A DNA stretch of 64,000 nt, taken from the NCBI RefSeq assembly GCF_001519055.1, contig NZ_KQ954295.1, positions 62,001 to 126,000 of the forward strand. The letters run 5' to 3'. Made by a program: the position numbers and the translations under genes. The notes beneath the pieces were generated by a model. The model was not told the DNA's origin. It searched no databases and saw only the letters and a list, made by a program, of their open reading frames with translations. Positions 15,252 through 24,168 of this stretch are shown here, piece after piece (position 1 is the stretch's first letter; every line of letters starts with the position of its first letter). The stretch is from Novosphingobium sp. Fuku2-ISO-50 (GTDB taxonomy: Bacteria; Pseudomonadota; Alphaproteobacteria; Sphingomonadales; Sphingomonadaceae).

Positions 15252-16420
15252 AACTCGTCGATGTCTGCGCCTTTTATGCCCCAAAGGGCGGCGGCGTACG
15301 CACGTATGTCGACCGCAAGCTCAAGGCGGGCGCAGCCATGGGCCACGAAGTCGTGGTCATTGCGCCGGGCGCGCGTGACGAAGTCGAGGAACGCGGCCCC
15401 AATGCGCGGATCATCTGGCTGAAATCGACGGTCTTTCCGCTCGATTTCAATTACCGCTATTTCAGCGACGTGCCCGCGCTCTATGCCGCGCTCGACCGTG
15501 AAAACCCCGATTTTGTCGAGGCCTCGTCACCCTGGCGCAGCGCCAGCATCATTGCCGAATGGCCGGGCGCCGCGCCGCGCTCGCTGATCATGCATGCCGA
15601 TCCCTTGTCCGCCTATGCCTATCGCTGGCTTGACCCGGTGGCGACGCGCGACACCATCGACGGACTGTTCGACCGCTATTGGCGCCATTTGCGCAAGCTC
15701 GATGAAGTCTATGACCTGATCATCTCGGCCAGTCCGGGGCTGTCGGCGCGATTGACCGCTGGAGGGCTGAAGCGCGTGGTGACCAACCCGATGGGGGTCG
15801 ATCCGGGCGTGTTTTCGCCGCAGTTTCGCGATCCGGCCCTGCGCAAGGGCCTGCTGGACTTGTGCGAGCTGCCCGAAGAGGCAACGCTGCTGGTCGGCGT
15901 CGGACGCTTTGCTCCGGAAAAGCGCTGGCCGATGCTGGTCGACGCCGTCGCCGCTGCGGGCGCGCGCAATCCGGTGGGGCTGGTGCTGGTCGGTCAGGGC
16001 CGCGATCTCAAGACGATCGAGCGGCGCATCGGCGGCAATCCTCATGTGCGCATCCTCGCCCCGATCACCGATCGCCATGAACTCGCGCGAGTCATGGCCA
16101 GCGCCGATGCCCTGCTCCATGGTTGCGAAGCGGAAACCTTCTGCATGGTCGCCGCCGAAGCGCGGGCCAGCGGCCTGCCGCTGATCGTGCCCGATGAAGG
16201 CGGCGCTGCCGATCAGGCGCGCGCCTGCGGCGGATGGATCTACAAATCGGCCGATACCGCCGCCGCCGCCGAAGCGATCACGGAATATTGCATCGGCCGC
16301 GAAGCGGGAGTCGCCGGCCCCAGCGCCGACATCCCCCCGCCACGCACGATGGACGACCATTTCCGCGAACTGTTCGACACATACGAACGCCTGATCGCGC
16401 CCAACGCCCGCGCCGCGTGA
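15248..16420 (+). CDS. Glycosyltransferase family 4/GT1-type
   Basis: A 390-aa GT-B glycosyltransferase. The N-terminal acceptor domain begins 'MKLVDVCAFYAPKGGGVRTYVDRKL' (here with the glycine-rich loop GGGVRTY), and the donor domain carries 'GVGRFAPEKRWPMLVDA', 'LVGQGRDLKTIE' and the EX7E-type site in 'EAETFCMVAAEARASGLP'. It should transfer a sugar from a nucleotide donor to a lipid or glycan acceptor on the cytoplasmic face. It ends a four- or five-gene chain with the deacetylase-like, membrane and DUF2141 proteins, so a shared glycolipid pathway is likely; the product cannot be named. Confidence 0.9.
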   Translation: MKLVDVCAFYAPKGGGVRTYVDRKLKAGAAMGHEVVVIAPGARDEVEERGPNARIIWLKSTVFPLDFNYRYFSDVPALYAALDRENPDFVEASSPWRSASIIAEWPGAAPRSLIMHADPLSAYAYRWLDPVATRDTIDGLFDRYWRHLRKLDEVYDLIISASPGLSARLTAGGLKRVVTNPMGVDPGVFSPQFRDPALRKGLLDLCELPEEATLLVGVGRFAPEKRWPMLVDAVAAAGARNPVGLVLVGQGRDLKTIERRIGGNPHVRILAPITDRHELARVMASADALLHGCEAETFCMVAAEARASGLPLIVPDEGGAADQARACGGWIYKSADTAAAAEAITEYCIGREAGVAGPSADIPPPRTMDDHFRELFDTYERLIAPNARAA

Positions 16421-16527
16421 ATCGCGCCCACTTTTCAAGTTTTCCAAATAAAGCCATCGAGTTTATCGCGATTTTTGTTGCGGCCGACACCGGCTAAGGC
16501 TGCGCACCACACCTCACGGAGCACAAA

Positions 16528-17121
16528 ATGACCGAACGCACCGCCGACCCCCGCATTGTTCCCCTGATTGTCGAGCGCTGGTCGCCGCGCGCTTTTGACG
16601 GCACGGCCCTGCCCGCAGCCGACCTCGCGGTGATTCTCGAAGCCGCAACGCTGGCGCCTTCGGCCTACAATTATCAGCCCTGGCGCTTCCTCCACGCAAC
16701 GCATGGCGATGCCAACTGGGACCGCTTTCTGGCCCCGCTGATCCCGTTCAACGCGGGCTGGGCCAAGGATGCCGGGGCGCTGATCTATATCGTCTCCGAC
16801 ACGCTGATGCGCGGCCCGGGCGGCGCGAATCCCAATCACAGCCACAGCTTTGACGCGGGCGCCGCCTGGGCCTTGCTCGCGCTGCAGGCGACCGCGCTCG
16901 GCTATCATGCGCATGGCATGACCGGGGTCGATTTCGCCAAGGCGCGCGCAGACTTCGGCGTACCCGACGATTTCCGCATCGAGGCGGCGATCGCCATCGG
17001 CCGCAAGGACAGCCCCGATCGCCTGCCCGAACCGCTGCGCGAACGCGAAGTGCCGAGCACGCGCAATCCGGTCGCAAACGTCGCCGTGGCCGGATCGTTT
17101 GGCGACTTGCCCACCGCCTGA
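16528..17121 (+). CDS. Nitroreductase-family oxidoreductase
   Basis: A 197-aa FMN-dependent nitroreductase-like protein. Recognisable parts are 'VERWSPRAFDGTALP' (the family RRSxRxF-like FMN phosphate motif), 'EAATLAPSAYNYQPWRFL' and, near the C-terminus, 'AWALLALQATALGYHAHGMTG' with 'AIAIGR'. These enzymes reduce nitro compounds, quinones or enones with NAD(P)H. The gene stands alone: 107 bases upstream to the glycosyltransferase, 269 bases downstream. ACGGAG precedes the ATG. A perfect 10-bp hairpin lies downstream at 17199-17227. Confidence 0.9.
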   Translation: MTERTADPRIVPLIVERWSPRAFDGTALPAADLAVILEAATLAPSAYNYQPWRFLHATHGDANWDRFLAPLIPFNAGWAKDAGALIYIVSDTLMRGPGGANPNHSHSFDAGAAWALLALQATALGYHAHGMTGVDFAKARADFGVPDDFRIEAAIAIGRKDSPDRLPEPLREREVPSTRNPVANVAVAGSFGDLPTA

Positions 17122-17198
17122 TCGGCACTTTCGCCTGCTGCATCGCAACACAAAGCAACCGGGATTGGCGTTGGCCGACCCCGGTTCGCTGCGTCAGG

Positions 17199-17227
17199 CG
17201 TGCCGCAAATCAACGCCTTGCGGCACG
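17199..17227 (+). terminator. Perfect 10-bp hairpin, possible terminator
   Basis: CGTGCCGCAA (17199-17208) pairs exactly with TTGCGGCACG (17218-17227) around a 9-base loop. The next T-rich run (17237-17240) is 9 bases away, so it is not a textbook intrinsic terminator. It sits between the nitroreductase and the YkuD_2 gene. Confidence 0.45.
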
Positions 17228-17389
17228 GATTGCACGTTTTATCGCAAGGATCGACGCAAAAGCTGGCCATTGCGCACCACGGGATGGTAGAGAGGCAGCC
17301 AATTGCCGGACCTTTGCGCACCTCTATCCGCCCTGCCGGGCGGATGCGGGCACAGACCCGGCGGGTCGATAACCACGGGGTTTTGCACG

Positions 17390-18076
17390 ATGAATGTCGG
17401 CAGGCGCCGGTTCCTCGGGGCTTTTGCCGGGACCGCAGCCACCGTCCTTTTGCCACGCGGCGCTCTCGCCGCGATCACGCCTGCTGCGGCAGGTGCTGAT
17501 TCGCGCGCCTGGTCGCCCTGGCCGATGTTGCCGCCCGAAACGATGACGCCCGATGCTGTCGTCGGCGACCCCGCCCCTTCGCTATTGCCCCGCGCACTCG
17601 CCGCGCTCGACACCCATGCCGGTCGCATCCCCGATCGCAGCCTGGTCGGGCTGGTCGATTTCTCGGTCCCTTCGCGCATCCCGCGGCTGCACATTGTCGA
17701 TGTCGCAGGCGGGCGCGTGGTGTCGAGCCATCTGGTCGCACATGGCCGGGGCTCGGACCCTGCAAACAGCGGCTGGGCCGAACGTTTTTCAAACCGGCTG
17801 GGCTCCGAAGCCTCGTCGAGCGGCAGCTTCGTCGTCGGCGAGACCTATTTCGGCAAGCATGGCCGGTCGCGTCGCCTGATCGGGCTCGACCCCGACAACG
17901 ATCAGGCCGAAGTGCGCGGCATCGTCATTCACGCTGCCAGCTATGTCGGGTCCGATTTCGCTGCACAATATGGCCGGATCGGCCGCAGCCAGGGCTGCTT
18001 TGCCGTCAGCGCCAACGAAATCGCCACCGTGCTCGACCGACTCGGCCCCGGCCGGATGCTGTTCGCCGCGCGCTAA
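17390..18076 (+). CDS. Tat-exported murein L,D-transpeptidase catalytic domain (YkuD_2) protein
   Basis: A 228-aa protein starting MNVGRRRFLGAFAG. The RRRFLG twin-arginine motif, hydrophobic stretch and 'ALA' cleavage site indicate Tat export. The mature part carries the YkuD_2 (PF13645-type) signature: 'IVIHAASYV' with the catalytic-site histidine and 'GRSQGCFAVS' with the nucleophilic cysteine in SxGCF context. The family is thought to act on peptidoglycan cross-links, although many members have no proven activity. ATG 17390 is chosen because the Tat signal starts there; the frame is open 29 codons further up, without signal character. Tat export of an L,D-transpeptidase-like protein is the notable feature. 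Confidence 0.88.
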   Translation: MNVGRRRFLGAFAGTAATVLLPRGALAAITPAAAGADSRAWSPWPMLPPETMTPDAVVGDPAPSLLPRALAALDTHAGRIPDRSLVGLVDFSVPSRIPRLHIVDVAGGRVVSSHLVAHGRGSDPANSGWAERFSNRLGSEASSSGSFVVGETYFGKHGRSRRLIGLDPDNDQAEVRGIVIHAASYVGSDFAAQYGRIGRSQGCFAVSANEIATVLDRLGPGRMLFAAR

Positions 18077-18148
18077 CGGCAAGCCGCTCTTCCACACGGA
18101 AATTCGGCAAGCGGCCCATCGGGCAAAACAAAGGTGTAGATCGATACC

Positions 18149-18173
18149 CGTTCGGTGGCTAACCCGCCGAACG
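18149..18173. promoter_or_regulatory. Inverted repeat upstream of the RND pump genes
   Basis: CGTTCGG (18149-18155) and CCGAACG (18167-18173) form an inverted repeat about 50 bases before the pump adaptor start. It could be an operator for a TetR/MarR-type regulator or a small hairpin. No regulator gene lies next to the pump. Confidence 0.3.
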
Positions 18174-18223
18174 AGCTAAGGTCGGCAGGCGATCGCGGCC
18201 GAACAACCATTGAAGGCCTGACT

Positions 18224-19366
18224 TTGCGCCGATCGTTTCCTTCTGCCGCCGCGATTGCCCTTGCCGCGGCCCTGCTGTCTTCATGCGGCGGCCAGCCGGC
18301 CCCGACGCCGCCTCTGCCCAAAGTCGGCGTCATCGTGACGCAGGCCGGCGCGATCCCGCTGATGACCGAACTGACCGGGCGCACGATGCCTTCGGAAACC
18401 GCCGAAGTGCGCCCGCAAGTCTCGGGGCTGATCACCGCGCGCCTGTTCACCGAAGGCAGCCAGGTCGAAAAAGGTCAGGCGCTCTATCAGGTCGATCCCC
18501 GGCCTTATGCCGCAACCGATGCGCAGGCGCGCGCCGCGCTCGCCAATGCGCAGGCCGCGGTCGAAGCAAACCGGCTCAAGGCCGAACGCTATCGCACGCT
18601 GTCCGCGACCGGCGGGATCAGCAAGCAGGACGCCGCCGATGCCGAGGCGAGCTGGCAACAATCGCGCGCGCAAGTCGCCGCTGCGCGCGCCGCGCTCGAT
18701 GCCGCGCGCATCAATCTCGGCTTTACGCGGATCATCGCCCCGATCAGCGGACGGATCGGGCAATCGAGCGTGACTCGCGGCGCACTCGTCACCAGCGACC
18801 AGCCGACGGCCCTGGCCAAGATCCAGCGGCTCGATCCGATCTGGGTCGACATCCAGCAATCGAGCGCCGATTTCATCGCCTTGCGCCATTCGCTCGAATC
18901 CGGCCAGTTAACCAGCGCCGGCTCGGCCCCGGTACACATCGTGCTGTCCGACGGCACCGAGTGGCCCGGCACCGGCCAACTCGATTTTGCCGACATCGAT
19001 GTAAACGAACAGACCGGCACGGTAACCTTGCGCGTGACCGTGCCCAATCCGCGCGGCGATCTCCTGCCGGGCCTGTTCGTCAAGGCCCGACTGACGCAAG
19101 GCATGGTCCGGGGCGGTATCCTCGTACCGCAAGCGGCAGTCACCCGCGATCAGCGCGGCAATCCGGTCGTGCTCATCGTCGGCAAGGGCGATGTAATCGA
19201 GACCCGCGCCGTGACCACCGCGACGACATTCGGCCCCAACTGGCTGGTCACCGGCGGGCTGCGCCCGGGCGAACGCGTGGTCACCGAAGGACAACTGACC
19301 GCGCGCCCCGGCACGCGGGTCAAAGTCATGCCGGCAAGCGCGTCGCCGACCGAAAAAGGCGGATAA
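18224..19366 (+). CDS. RND efflux periplasmic adaptor lipoprotein (AcrA/MexA type)
   Basis: This 380-aa membrane-fusion protein links the RND pump to the outer-membrane channel. The lipoprotein signal ends in the lipobox 'LLSSCGG'. The body follows the AcrA pattern: 'AEVRPQVSGLI' (beta barrel and lipoyl half), 'VEKGQALYQVDPRPY', an alpha hairpin (~residues 80-145), 'INLGFTRIIAPISGRIG' (second lipoyl half) and 'LLPGLFVKARL'. TTG 18224 is preferred because GAAGG (18212-18216) lies 7 bases upstream and the lipoprotein signal begins there; an in-frame GTG at 18155 lacks a ribosome binding site. The transporter gene follows after 6 bases. Confidence 0.94.
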   Translation: MRRSFPSAAAIALAAALLSSCGGQPAPTPPLPKVGVIVTQAGAIPLMTELTGRTMPSETAEVRPQVSGLITARLFTEGSQVEKGQALYQVDPRPYAATDAQARAALANAQAAVEANRLKAERYRTLSATGGISKQDAADAEASWQQSRAQVAAARAALDAARINLGFTRIIAPISGRIGQSSVTRGALVTSDQPTALAKIQRLDPIWVDIQQSSADFIALRHSLESGQLTSAGSAPVHIVLSDGTEWPGTGQLDFADIDVNEQTGTVTLRVTVPNPRGDLLPGLFVKARLTQGMVRGGILVPQAAVTRDQRGNPVVLIVGKGDVIETRAVTTATTFGPNWLVTGGLRPGERVVTEGQLTARPGTRVKVMPASASPTEKGG

Positions 19367-19372
19367 CCCGCC

Positions 19373-22300
19373 ATGTTGTCGCGCTATTTTGTCGATCGCC
19401 CGATCTTTGCCTGGGTGCTGGCGATCCTCGTGATGATCGGCGGCGGCATTGCCATTGCCAGCATGGGGGTCGAACAGTTCCCCGACATCGCCCCGCCGAC
19501 GATCAGCGTCAACGCCACGTATCCCGGCGCCGACGCGCGGACAGTCGAAAACACCGTGACCCAGGTGCTTGAGCAACAGCTCAAGGGCGTCGACGGGCTG
19601 ATCTATTTCACTTCGAGCAGCAGCAACGGCTCGGCACAGATCGTCGCCACGTTCAACAAGGGCGTCAATCCCGATACCGCGCAAGTGCAAGTGCAGAACG
19701 TGCTGTCCAAGGCCGCGACGCGCCTGCCCGCGCAAGTCCAGGCGCAAGGGCTGCAGATCAACAAGGCACAGGCCGACTTGCTGTTGATGGCCGCGCTGTA
19801 CGATTCCACCGGGAAAAGCAGCCTCGCCGATGTCGCCGACTATGTCGCCGTCCATATCGCCGACCCGGTCTCGCGCATCAACGGGGTCGGCTCGGCCGAT
19901 GTCTGGGGCACGCAATACGCGATGCGCATCTGGCTCGATCCGGTAAAGCTGGCTGCGGTCCACCTCATGCCGCAGGACGTGATTTCCGCGCTCAATGCCC
20001 AGAACGCGCAGATTTCAGCAGGCGAAGTCGGCATGTTGCCCGCCCCTGCAACCCAGGCGCTCAACGCCACAATCACCTCGCGCTCGCGCCTCACCACGGT
20101 CGATCAGTTCAACGCCGTCGTGCTGAAAACCGGGATCGACGGCTCGCGCGTCCTGCTCAAGGATGTCGCGCGGGTCGAACTGGGGCAGGAAAACTACACC
20201 TCTATCAACGAACTCGATGGCTATCCGGCAGTCGGCCTCGGCGTCAGCCTGGCCTCTGGCGGCAATGCCATGACCACCGCGCTGGCGGTCAAGCAGAAGA
20301 TCGCCGACCTGTCGCGCGACATGCCGCCGGGCTATCGCATCACGTATCCGCGCGACAGCAGCGTCTTCGTCAAGATCTCGATCGAGGAAGTGGTCAAGAC
20401 ACTGTTCGAAGCGATCGGACTGGTTGTGATCGTGATGTACGTGTTCCTGCAAAACTGGCGCGCGACGCTGATCCCGGCGATTGCTGTCCCCGTCGTGCTG
20501 CTCGGGACATTCGGCATTCTGGCTGCGGTCGGCTATTCGATCAACACGCTGACGATGTTCGGGCTGGTGCTGGCGATCGGTCTGCTTGTCGATGACGCGA
20601 TCGTCGTTGTCGAAAACGTCGAGCGCGTGATGCGCGAAGAAGCCCTGCCGCCGCGCGAAGCGACGATCCAGTCGATGACCGAGATCACCCCCGCGCTGAT
20701 CGGCATTTCGCTGGTGCTGGCGGCGGTGTTCGTGCCCATGGCCTTTTTCGGCGGGTCGACCGGCACGATCTATCGCCAGTTCTCGATCACCATTGTCTCG
20801 GCGATGGGCCTGTCGGTCCTGGTGGCGCTGATCCTCACACCGGCGCTGGCGGCCACGCTTTTGCACCATGGCGATCATGTCGCCGGCGACGAGCCGATCG
20901 CGCGCGATCTGTTTCGCGGGTTCAATCGGACTTACGAGGCCTTGCAACTGGGGTTTCAGGCGCGTTTGGCGCGCTTTGTGCGGGCCCCCGGGCTGTGGCT
21001 GGCGGTGTTTGCGGGGATCGCCGTGATCAGCGCCCTGCTCGACATGCGCATGCAGACCGGTTTCCTGCCCGAAGAGGATCAGGGCAATCTCAGCTATGCG
21101 ATCACCATGCCCGCAGGCGCGACGATCAACCAGACCCGTGTTTTCGCCGAAGACGTCACGCGCTATATCCGCGAGACCGAAAAGGCCAATATCGACCATA
21201 TTTTCCTCTCGCTCGGTCGCAATCAGGCCGCCGGAACCGCGCAGAATGTCGCGCAAGGCTGGCTCAATCTGCGCACCTGGGACAATCGTCCCGGCTCTGC
21301 CAACAGCGCTGCCGCAATCGCCGCCCGGCTCAATCAGCATTTCATGACGCTTTATCAGGGGCAGGCCGTCGCGCTCGCCCCACCTGCCGTACGCGGCCTC
21401 GGCACGTCCGCCGGGTTCGAGATGTGGTTGCAGGACGCGGGCGGGCACGGCGCCCAGGCCTTGTCCGCTGCGCGGCAGGACTTGATGGCGCAGGCCATCG
21501 CCGATCCGAAACTGGCGCAGATCCGCTATGGCGGGCTTGAAGATACGCCCCAGCTTCAGGTCGATCTCAACGACGCCGCCATCACCGCGTTCCAGGTCAA
21601 GCCCGACGATGTCAACGCCACGCTGTCGACCGCGTGGGGCGGGACGTATGTCAACGATTTCCTCGATCGCGGGCGGGTAAAGCGGGTCTACGTTCAGGGC
21701 GATGCAGCGTTCCGCATGACACCGGAAGCCATTGGCCAATGGTATGTGCGCGGCGCCAACGACGACATGGTGCCGTTTGCCGCGCTGGCACAGCCGCGCT
21801 GGACTTCGGGATCGAACCTCTTGCGCCGGTTCAACGGCTTGCCCGCGCAACAAGTCGTCGGCACCGGCGGCACCGGGGTCAGTTCGGGCGCGGCCATGGC
21901 GGAAATGACCGGGCTGGCCGGTCGGCTCGGCGGCGGCTTCACGCTCGCGTGGAGCGGCTTGTCCTATCAGCAGCAAGTCGCCGCCGATCAGGCGCCGGCG
22001 CTGTTCGCCGCGTCGATCCTGTTCATTTTTCTGTGCCTTGCCGCGCTGTATGAAAGCTGGTCGGTGCCGGTTTCGGTCATGCTGGTGATCCCGCTGGGGA
22101 TCATCGGCGCGGTCACGGCGGCGACTTTGCGCGGGCTGTCCAACGACATCTTTTTTCAGGTTGCGCTGCTCACCACGATCGGGCTTTCTGCCAAGAATGC
22201 CATCCTGATCGTCGAATTTGCGCAAAGTTCGCTCGATCGCGGGCTCTCCCCGCTGGATGCCGCGCTCGATGCGGCGCGGCTGCGTTTTCGCCCGATCGTG

Positions 22301-22516
22301 ATGACCAGTCTGGCGTTTATCGCCGGGGTCGTCCCGCTGGTCCTTGCCAGCGGCGCCGGGGCCAACGGGCGTCAGGCGATCGGCACTGCCGTTTTGGGCG
22401 GGATGATCTCGGCCACGGTGCTGGCAGTGTTCTTCGTTCCCCTGTTCTTCATCGTCGTGAAAACCCGGTTCGCCAGAAAGCCGAAAGCGGCTGCCAAGAC
22501 AGGTCCGGCAGCATGA
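19373..22516 (+). CDS. RND multidrug efflux transporter (AcrB/MexB, HAE1 family)
   Basis: A 1047-aa inner-membrane proton/drug antiporter, the same size as AcrB (1049). It begins 'MLSRYFVDRPIFAWVLAI', typical of HAE1 pumps. It has 12 transmembrane segments with the proton-relay aspartates D407 and D408 ('LLVDDAIVVVENVE') and lysine K941 ('GLSAKNAILIVEFA'), plus two large periplasmic loops. These residues correspond almost exactly to AcrB D407, D408 and K940, so the pump should be active. Substrates are likely hydrophobic drugs, dyes or aromatic solvents. The stop overlaps the outer-membrane factor start as ATGA. Confidence 0.96.
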   Translation: MLSRYFVDRPIFAWVLAILVMIGGGIAIASMGVEQFPDIAPPTISVNATYPGADARTVENTVTQVLEQQLKGVDGLIYFTSSSSNGSAQIVATFNKGVNPDTAQVQVQNVLSKAATRLPAQVQAQGLQINKAQADLLLMAALYDSTGKSSLADVADYVAVHIADPVSRINGVGSADVWGTQYAMRIWLDPVKLAAVHLMPQDVISALNAQNAQISAGEVGMLPAPATQALNATITSRSRLTTVDQFNAVVLKTGIDGSRVLLKDVARVELGQENYTSINELDGYPAVGLGVSLASGGNAMTTALAVKQKIADLSRDMPPGYRITYPRDSSVFVKISIEEVVKTLFEAIGLVVIVMYVFLQNWRATLIPAIAVPVVLLGTFGILAAVGYSINTLTMFGLVLAIGLLVDDAIVVVENVERVMREEALPPREATIQSMTEITPALIGISLVLAAVFVPMAFFGGSTGTIYRQFSITIVSAMGLSVLVALILTPALAATLLHHGDHVAGDEPIARDLFRGFNRTYEALQLGFQARLARFVRAPGLWLAVFAGIAVISALLDMRMQTGFLPEEDQGNLSYAITMPAGATINQTRVFAEDVTRYIRETEKANIDHIFLSLGRNQAAGTAQNVAQGWLNLRTWDNRPGSANSAAAIAARLNQHFMTLYQGQAVALAPPAVRGLGTSAGFEMWLQDAGGHGAQALSAARQDLMAQAIADPKLAQIRYGGLEDTPQLQVDLNDAAITAFQVKPDDVNATLSTAWGGTYVNDFLDRGRVKRVYVQGDAAFRMTPEAIGQWYVRGANDDMVPFAALAQPRWTSGSNLLRRFNGLPAQQVVGTGGTGVSSGAAMAEMTGLAGRLGGGFTLAWSGLSYQQQVAADQAPALFAASILFIFLCLAALYESWSVPVSVMLVIPLGIIGAVTAATLRGLSNDIFFQVALLTTIGLSAKNAILIVEFAQSSLDRGLSPLDAALDAARLRFRPIVMTSLAFIAGVVPLVLASGAGANGRQAIGTAVLGGMISATVLAVFFVPLFFIVVKTRFARKPKAAAKTGPAA

Positions 22517-23958
22517 GACGGGGCGCAACAGCATGGGCGATGGCGCTCGCCCTGACCGGATGCAGCATGGCGCCGACCTATCAGCGCCCCGCCGCCCCGG
22601 TTCCCGCCGCCCTGCCCCAGGGCGCGAGCTATCCGGCGCTGCAGCCGGGCGACGGCGCGGTCGATGCGATCGGCTGGCATGCCTTTTTCACCGATGCGCG
22701 ATTGCAGCGGGTGATTGCGCAGGCGCTGGCCCAGAACCGCGATTTGCGCGCCAGCGTCGCCAATGTCGCCGCAGCGCGCGCGCAATACCGCGTCGCCAAC
22801 GCAGCGCGCCTGCCCGCGATCACCGCCGTTCCCGCAGTCAGCCGGTTTCACGGCACGGTCGGTTCGGGCGGATATACCGGCGGCTATGGCGATGCCACCG
22901 GCGGCCCCACTGCCGATGCCTTCGGGATTTCCGGAGGGGCGGCCTCGTTTGAGATCGACTTGTGGGGCCGGGTGCGCAGCCTGAGCCGCGCCGCGCTGGA
23001 AAGCTGGCTGGCAAGCGATGAGGGCCGCAAGTCGGCTGAAACCGCGCTGATTGCCGAAGTCGCCCAAGCCTGGCTGACGATCGGCGCCGATGCCGATGCG
23101 CTGGGTATCGCGCGCGCCACGCTCGCCAGCCGCGAAGCGACGCTGACGATCGCCCGCCAGCGCGAGGCGCAAGGGATCGGCACGACGCTCGAAACGGCGC
23201 AGGCCGAAACGCTTGTCGCGGGCGCCCGATCAGACACTGCCGCCTATTGGACCGCGCTCGAACAGGCGAAAAACGCGCTCACGCTGCTGGTCGGCGCATC
23301 GGTCGCGACAGGCGATATTCCCGACACGCTGGGGCCCGACACGCTGGGGCAGAATGATGCGGTGCTGACCACGCTGCCGGTCGGGCTCGATTCGGCGGTG
23401 CTGCTGCGCCGACCCGACGTGCTGGCGGCCGAGCATCAGCTGAAAGCCGCCAACGCCAATATCGGTGCCGCGCGGGCCGCGCTGTTTCCGACCATTTCGC
23501 TGACCGGGCTGGCCGGGGTTGCCAGCGCATCGCTCGGCGGGCTGTTCGATCAGGGCGGAACCTATAACTGGGGCATGGCCGCCAGCGCGACGCAAACGCT
23601 GTTCGACGGCGGGGCCAAGGCCGGAAACCTTGCCGCGGCCAAGGCCCGGCGCGATGCGGCAGTGGCGATCTATGAAAAGGCGGTGCAAAGCGCGTTTATC
23701 GACGTTGCCAATGCGCTCGCCCGGCGCGGCACGATCGACGCGCAATTGGCGGCACAGCGCGACAATCTCGCCAGCGCGGAAAAGGCCGCCGCCATTACCG
23801 ACGCGCGCTATCGCAATGGAGTCGACACCTGGCTGGCCGCGCTCGATGCGGCGCGCAGCGCTTATGCCGCGCGCCAGTCGCTGGTCAGTGTGCGGCTTGC
23901 CCGTGCAACCAACATGGTCGCACTCTACGAAGTGCTGGGCGGCGGCCTGAAGCCCTGA
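22513..23958 (+). CDS. RND efflux outer-membrane lipoprotein (OprM/NodT family)
   Basis: A 481-aa TolC-like channel protein, third member of the tripartite pump. It has a lipoprotein signal with lipobox 'LTGCSMAP', the family opening 'APTYQRP', and two repeats of the outer-membrane efflux protein domain: 'FEIDLWGRVRSLSRAAL' in the first half, then 'RRPDVLAAEHQLKAANANIGAARAALFP' split across the helical barrel. The start overlaps the transporter stop by ATGA. Adaptor, pump and channel form one transcript and no local repressor gene is present. Confidence 0.94.
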   Translation: MRRGATAWAMALALTGCSMAPTYQRPAAPVPAALPQGASYPALQPGDGAVDAIGWHAFFTDARLQRVIAQALAQNRDLRASVANVAAARAQYRVANAARLPAITAVPAVSRFHGTVGSGGYTGGYGDATGGPTADAFGISGGAASFEIDLWGRVRSLSRAALESWLASDEGRKSAETALIAEVAQAWLTIGADADALGIARATLASREATLTIARQREAQGIGTTLETAQAETLVAGARSDTAAYWTALEQAKNALTLLVGASVATGDIPDTLGPDTLGQNDAVLTTLPVGLDSAVLLRRPDVLAAEHQLKAANANIGAARAALFPTISLTGLAGVASASLGGLFDQGGTYNWGMAASATQTLFDGGAKAGNLAAAKARRDAAVAIYEKAVQSAFIDVANALARRGTIDAQLAAQRDNLASAEKAAAITDARYRNGVDTWLAALDAARSAYAARQSLVSVRLARATNMVALYEVLGGGLKP

Positions 23959-24168
23959 ATTCCCCGCGCTGAATTTCCGGCCGCGACCGGCAGCGGCGCC
24001 GCAATTCCTCCGAAACCGGGCCGAAGCGGCGCTATCCCTGCTTGCCGCGATCCGGTGCATTGGCAAAGCTCGGGTCATGGCCAGACCGGATTTCCCCCTG
24101 CGTCGTCGCGACCTGCCCTCGCCGTCCTCCGCCGTCTGCGCGGCGGGAGCGTTTGGGGCGATCAAGCC

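Noticed and set aside
20015..22534. 839-codon minus-strand frame opposite the RND transporter
   Set aside because: It is antisense shadow with low-complexity D/R/Q/H composition; the plus strand has all RND signature residues.
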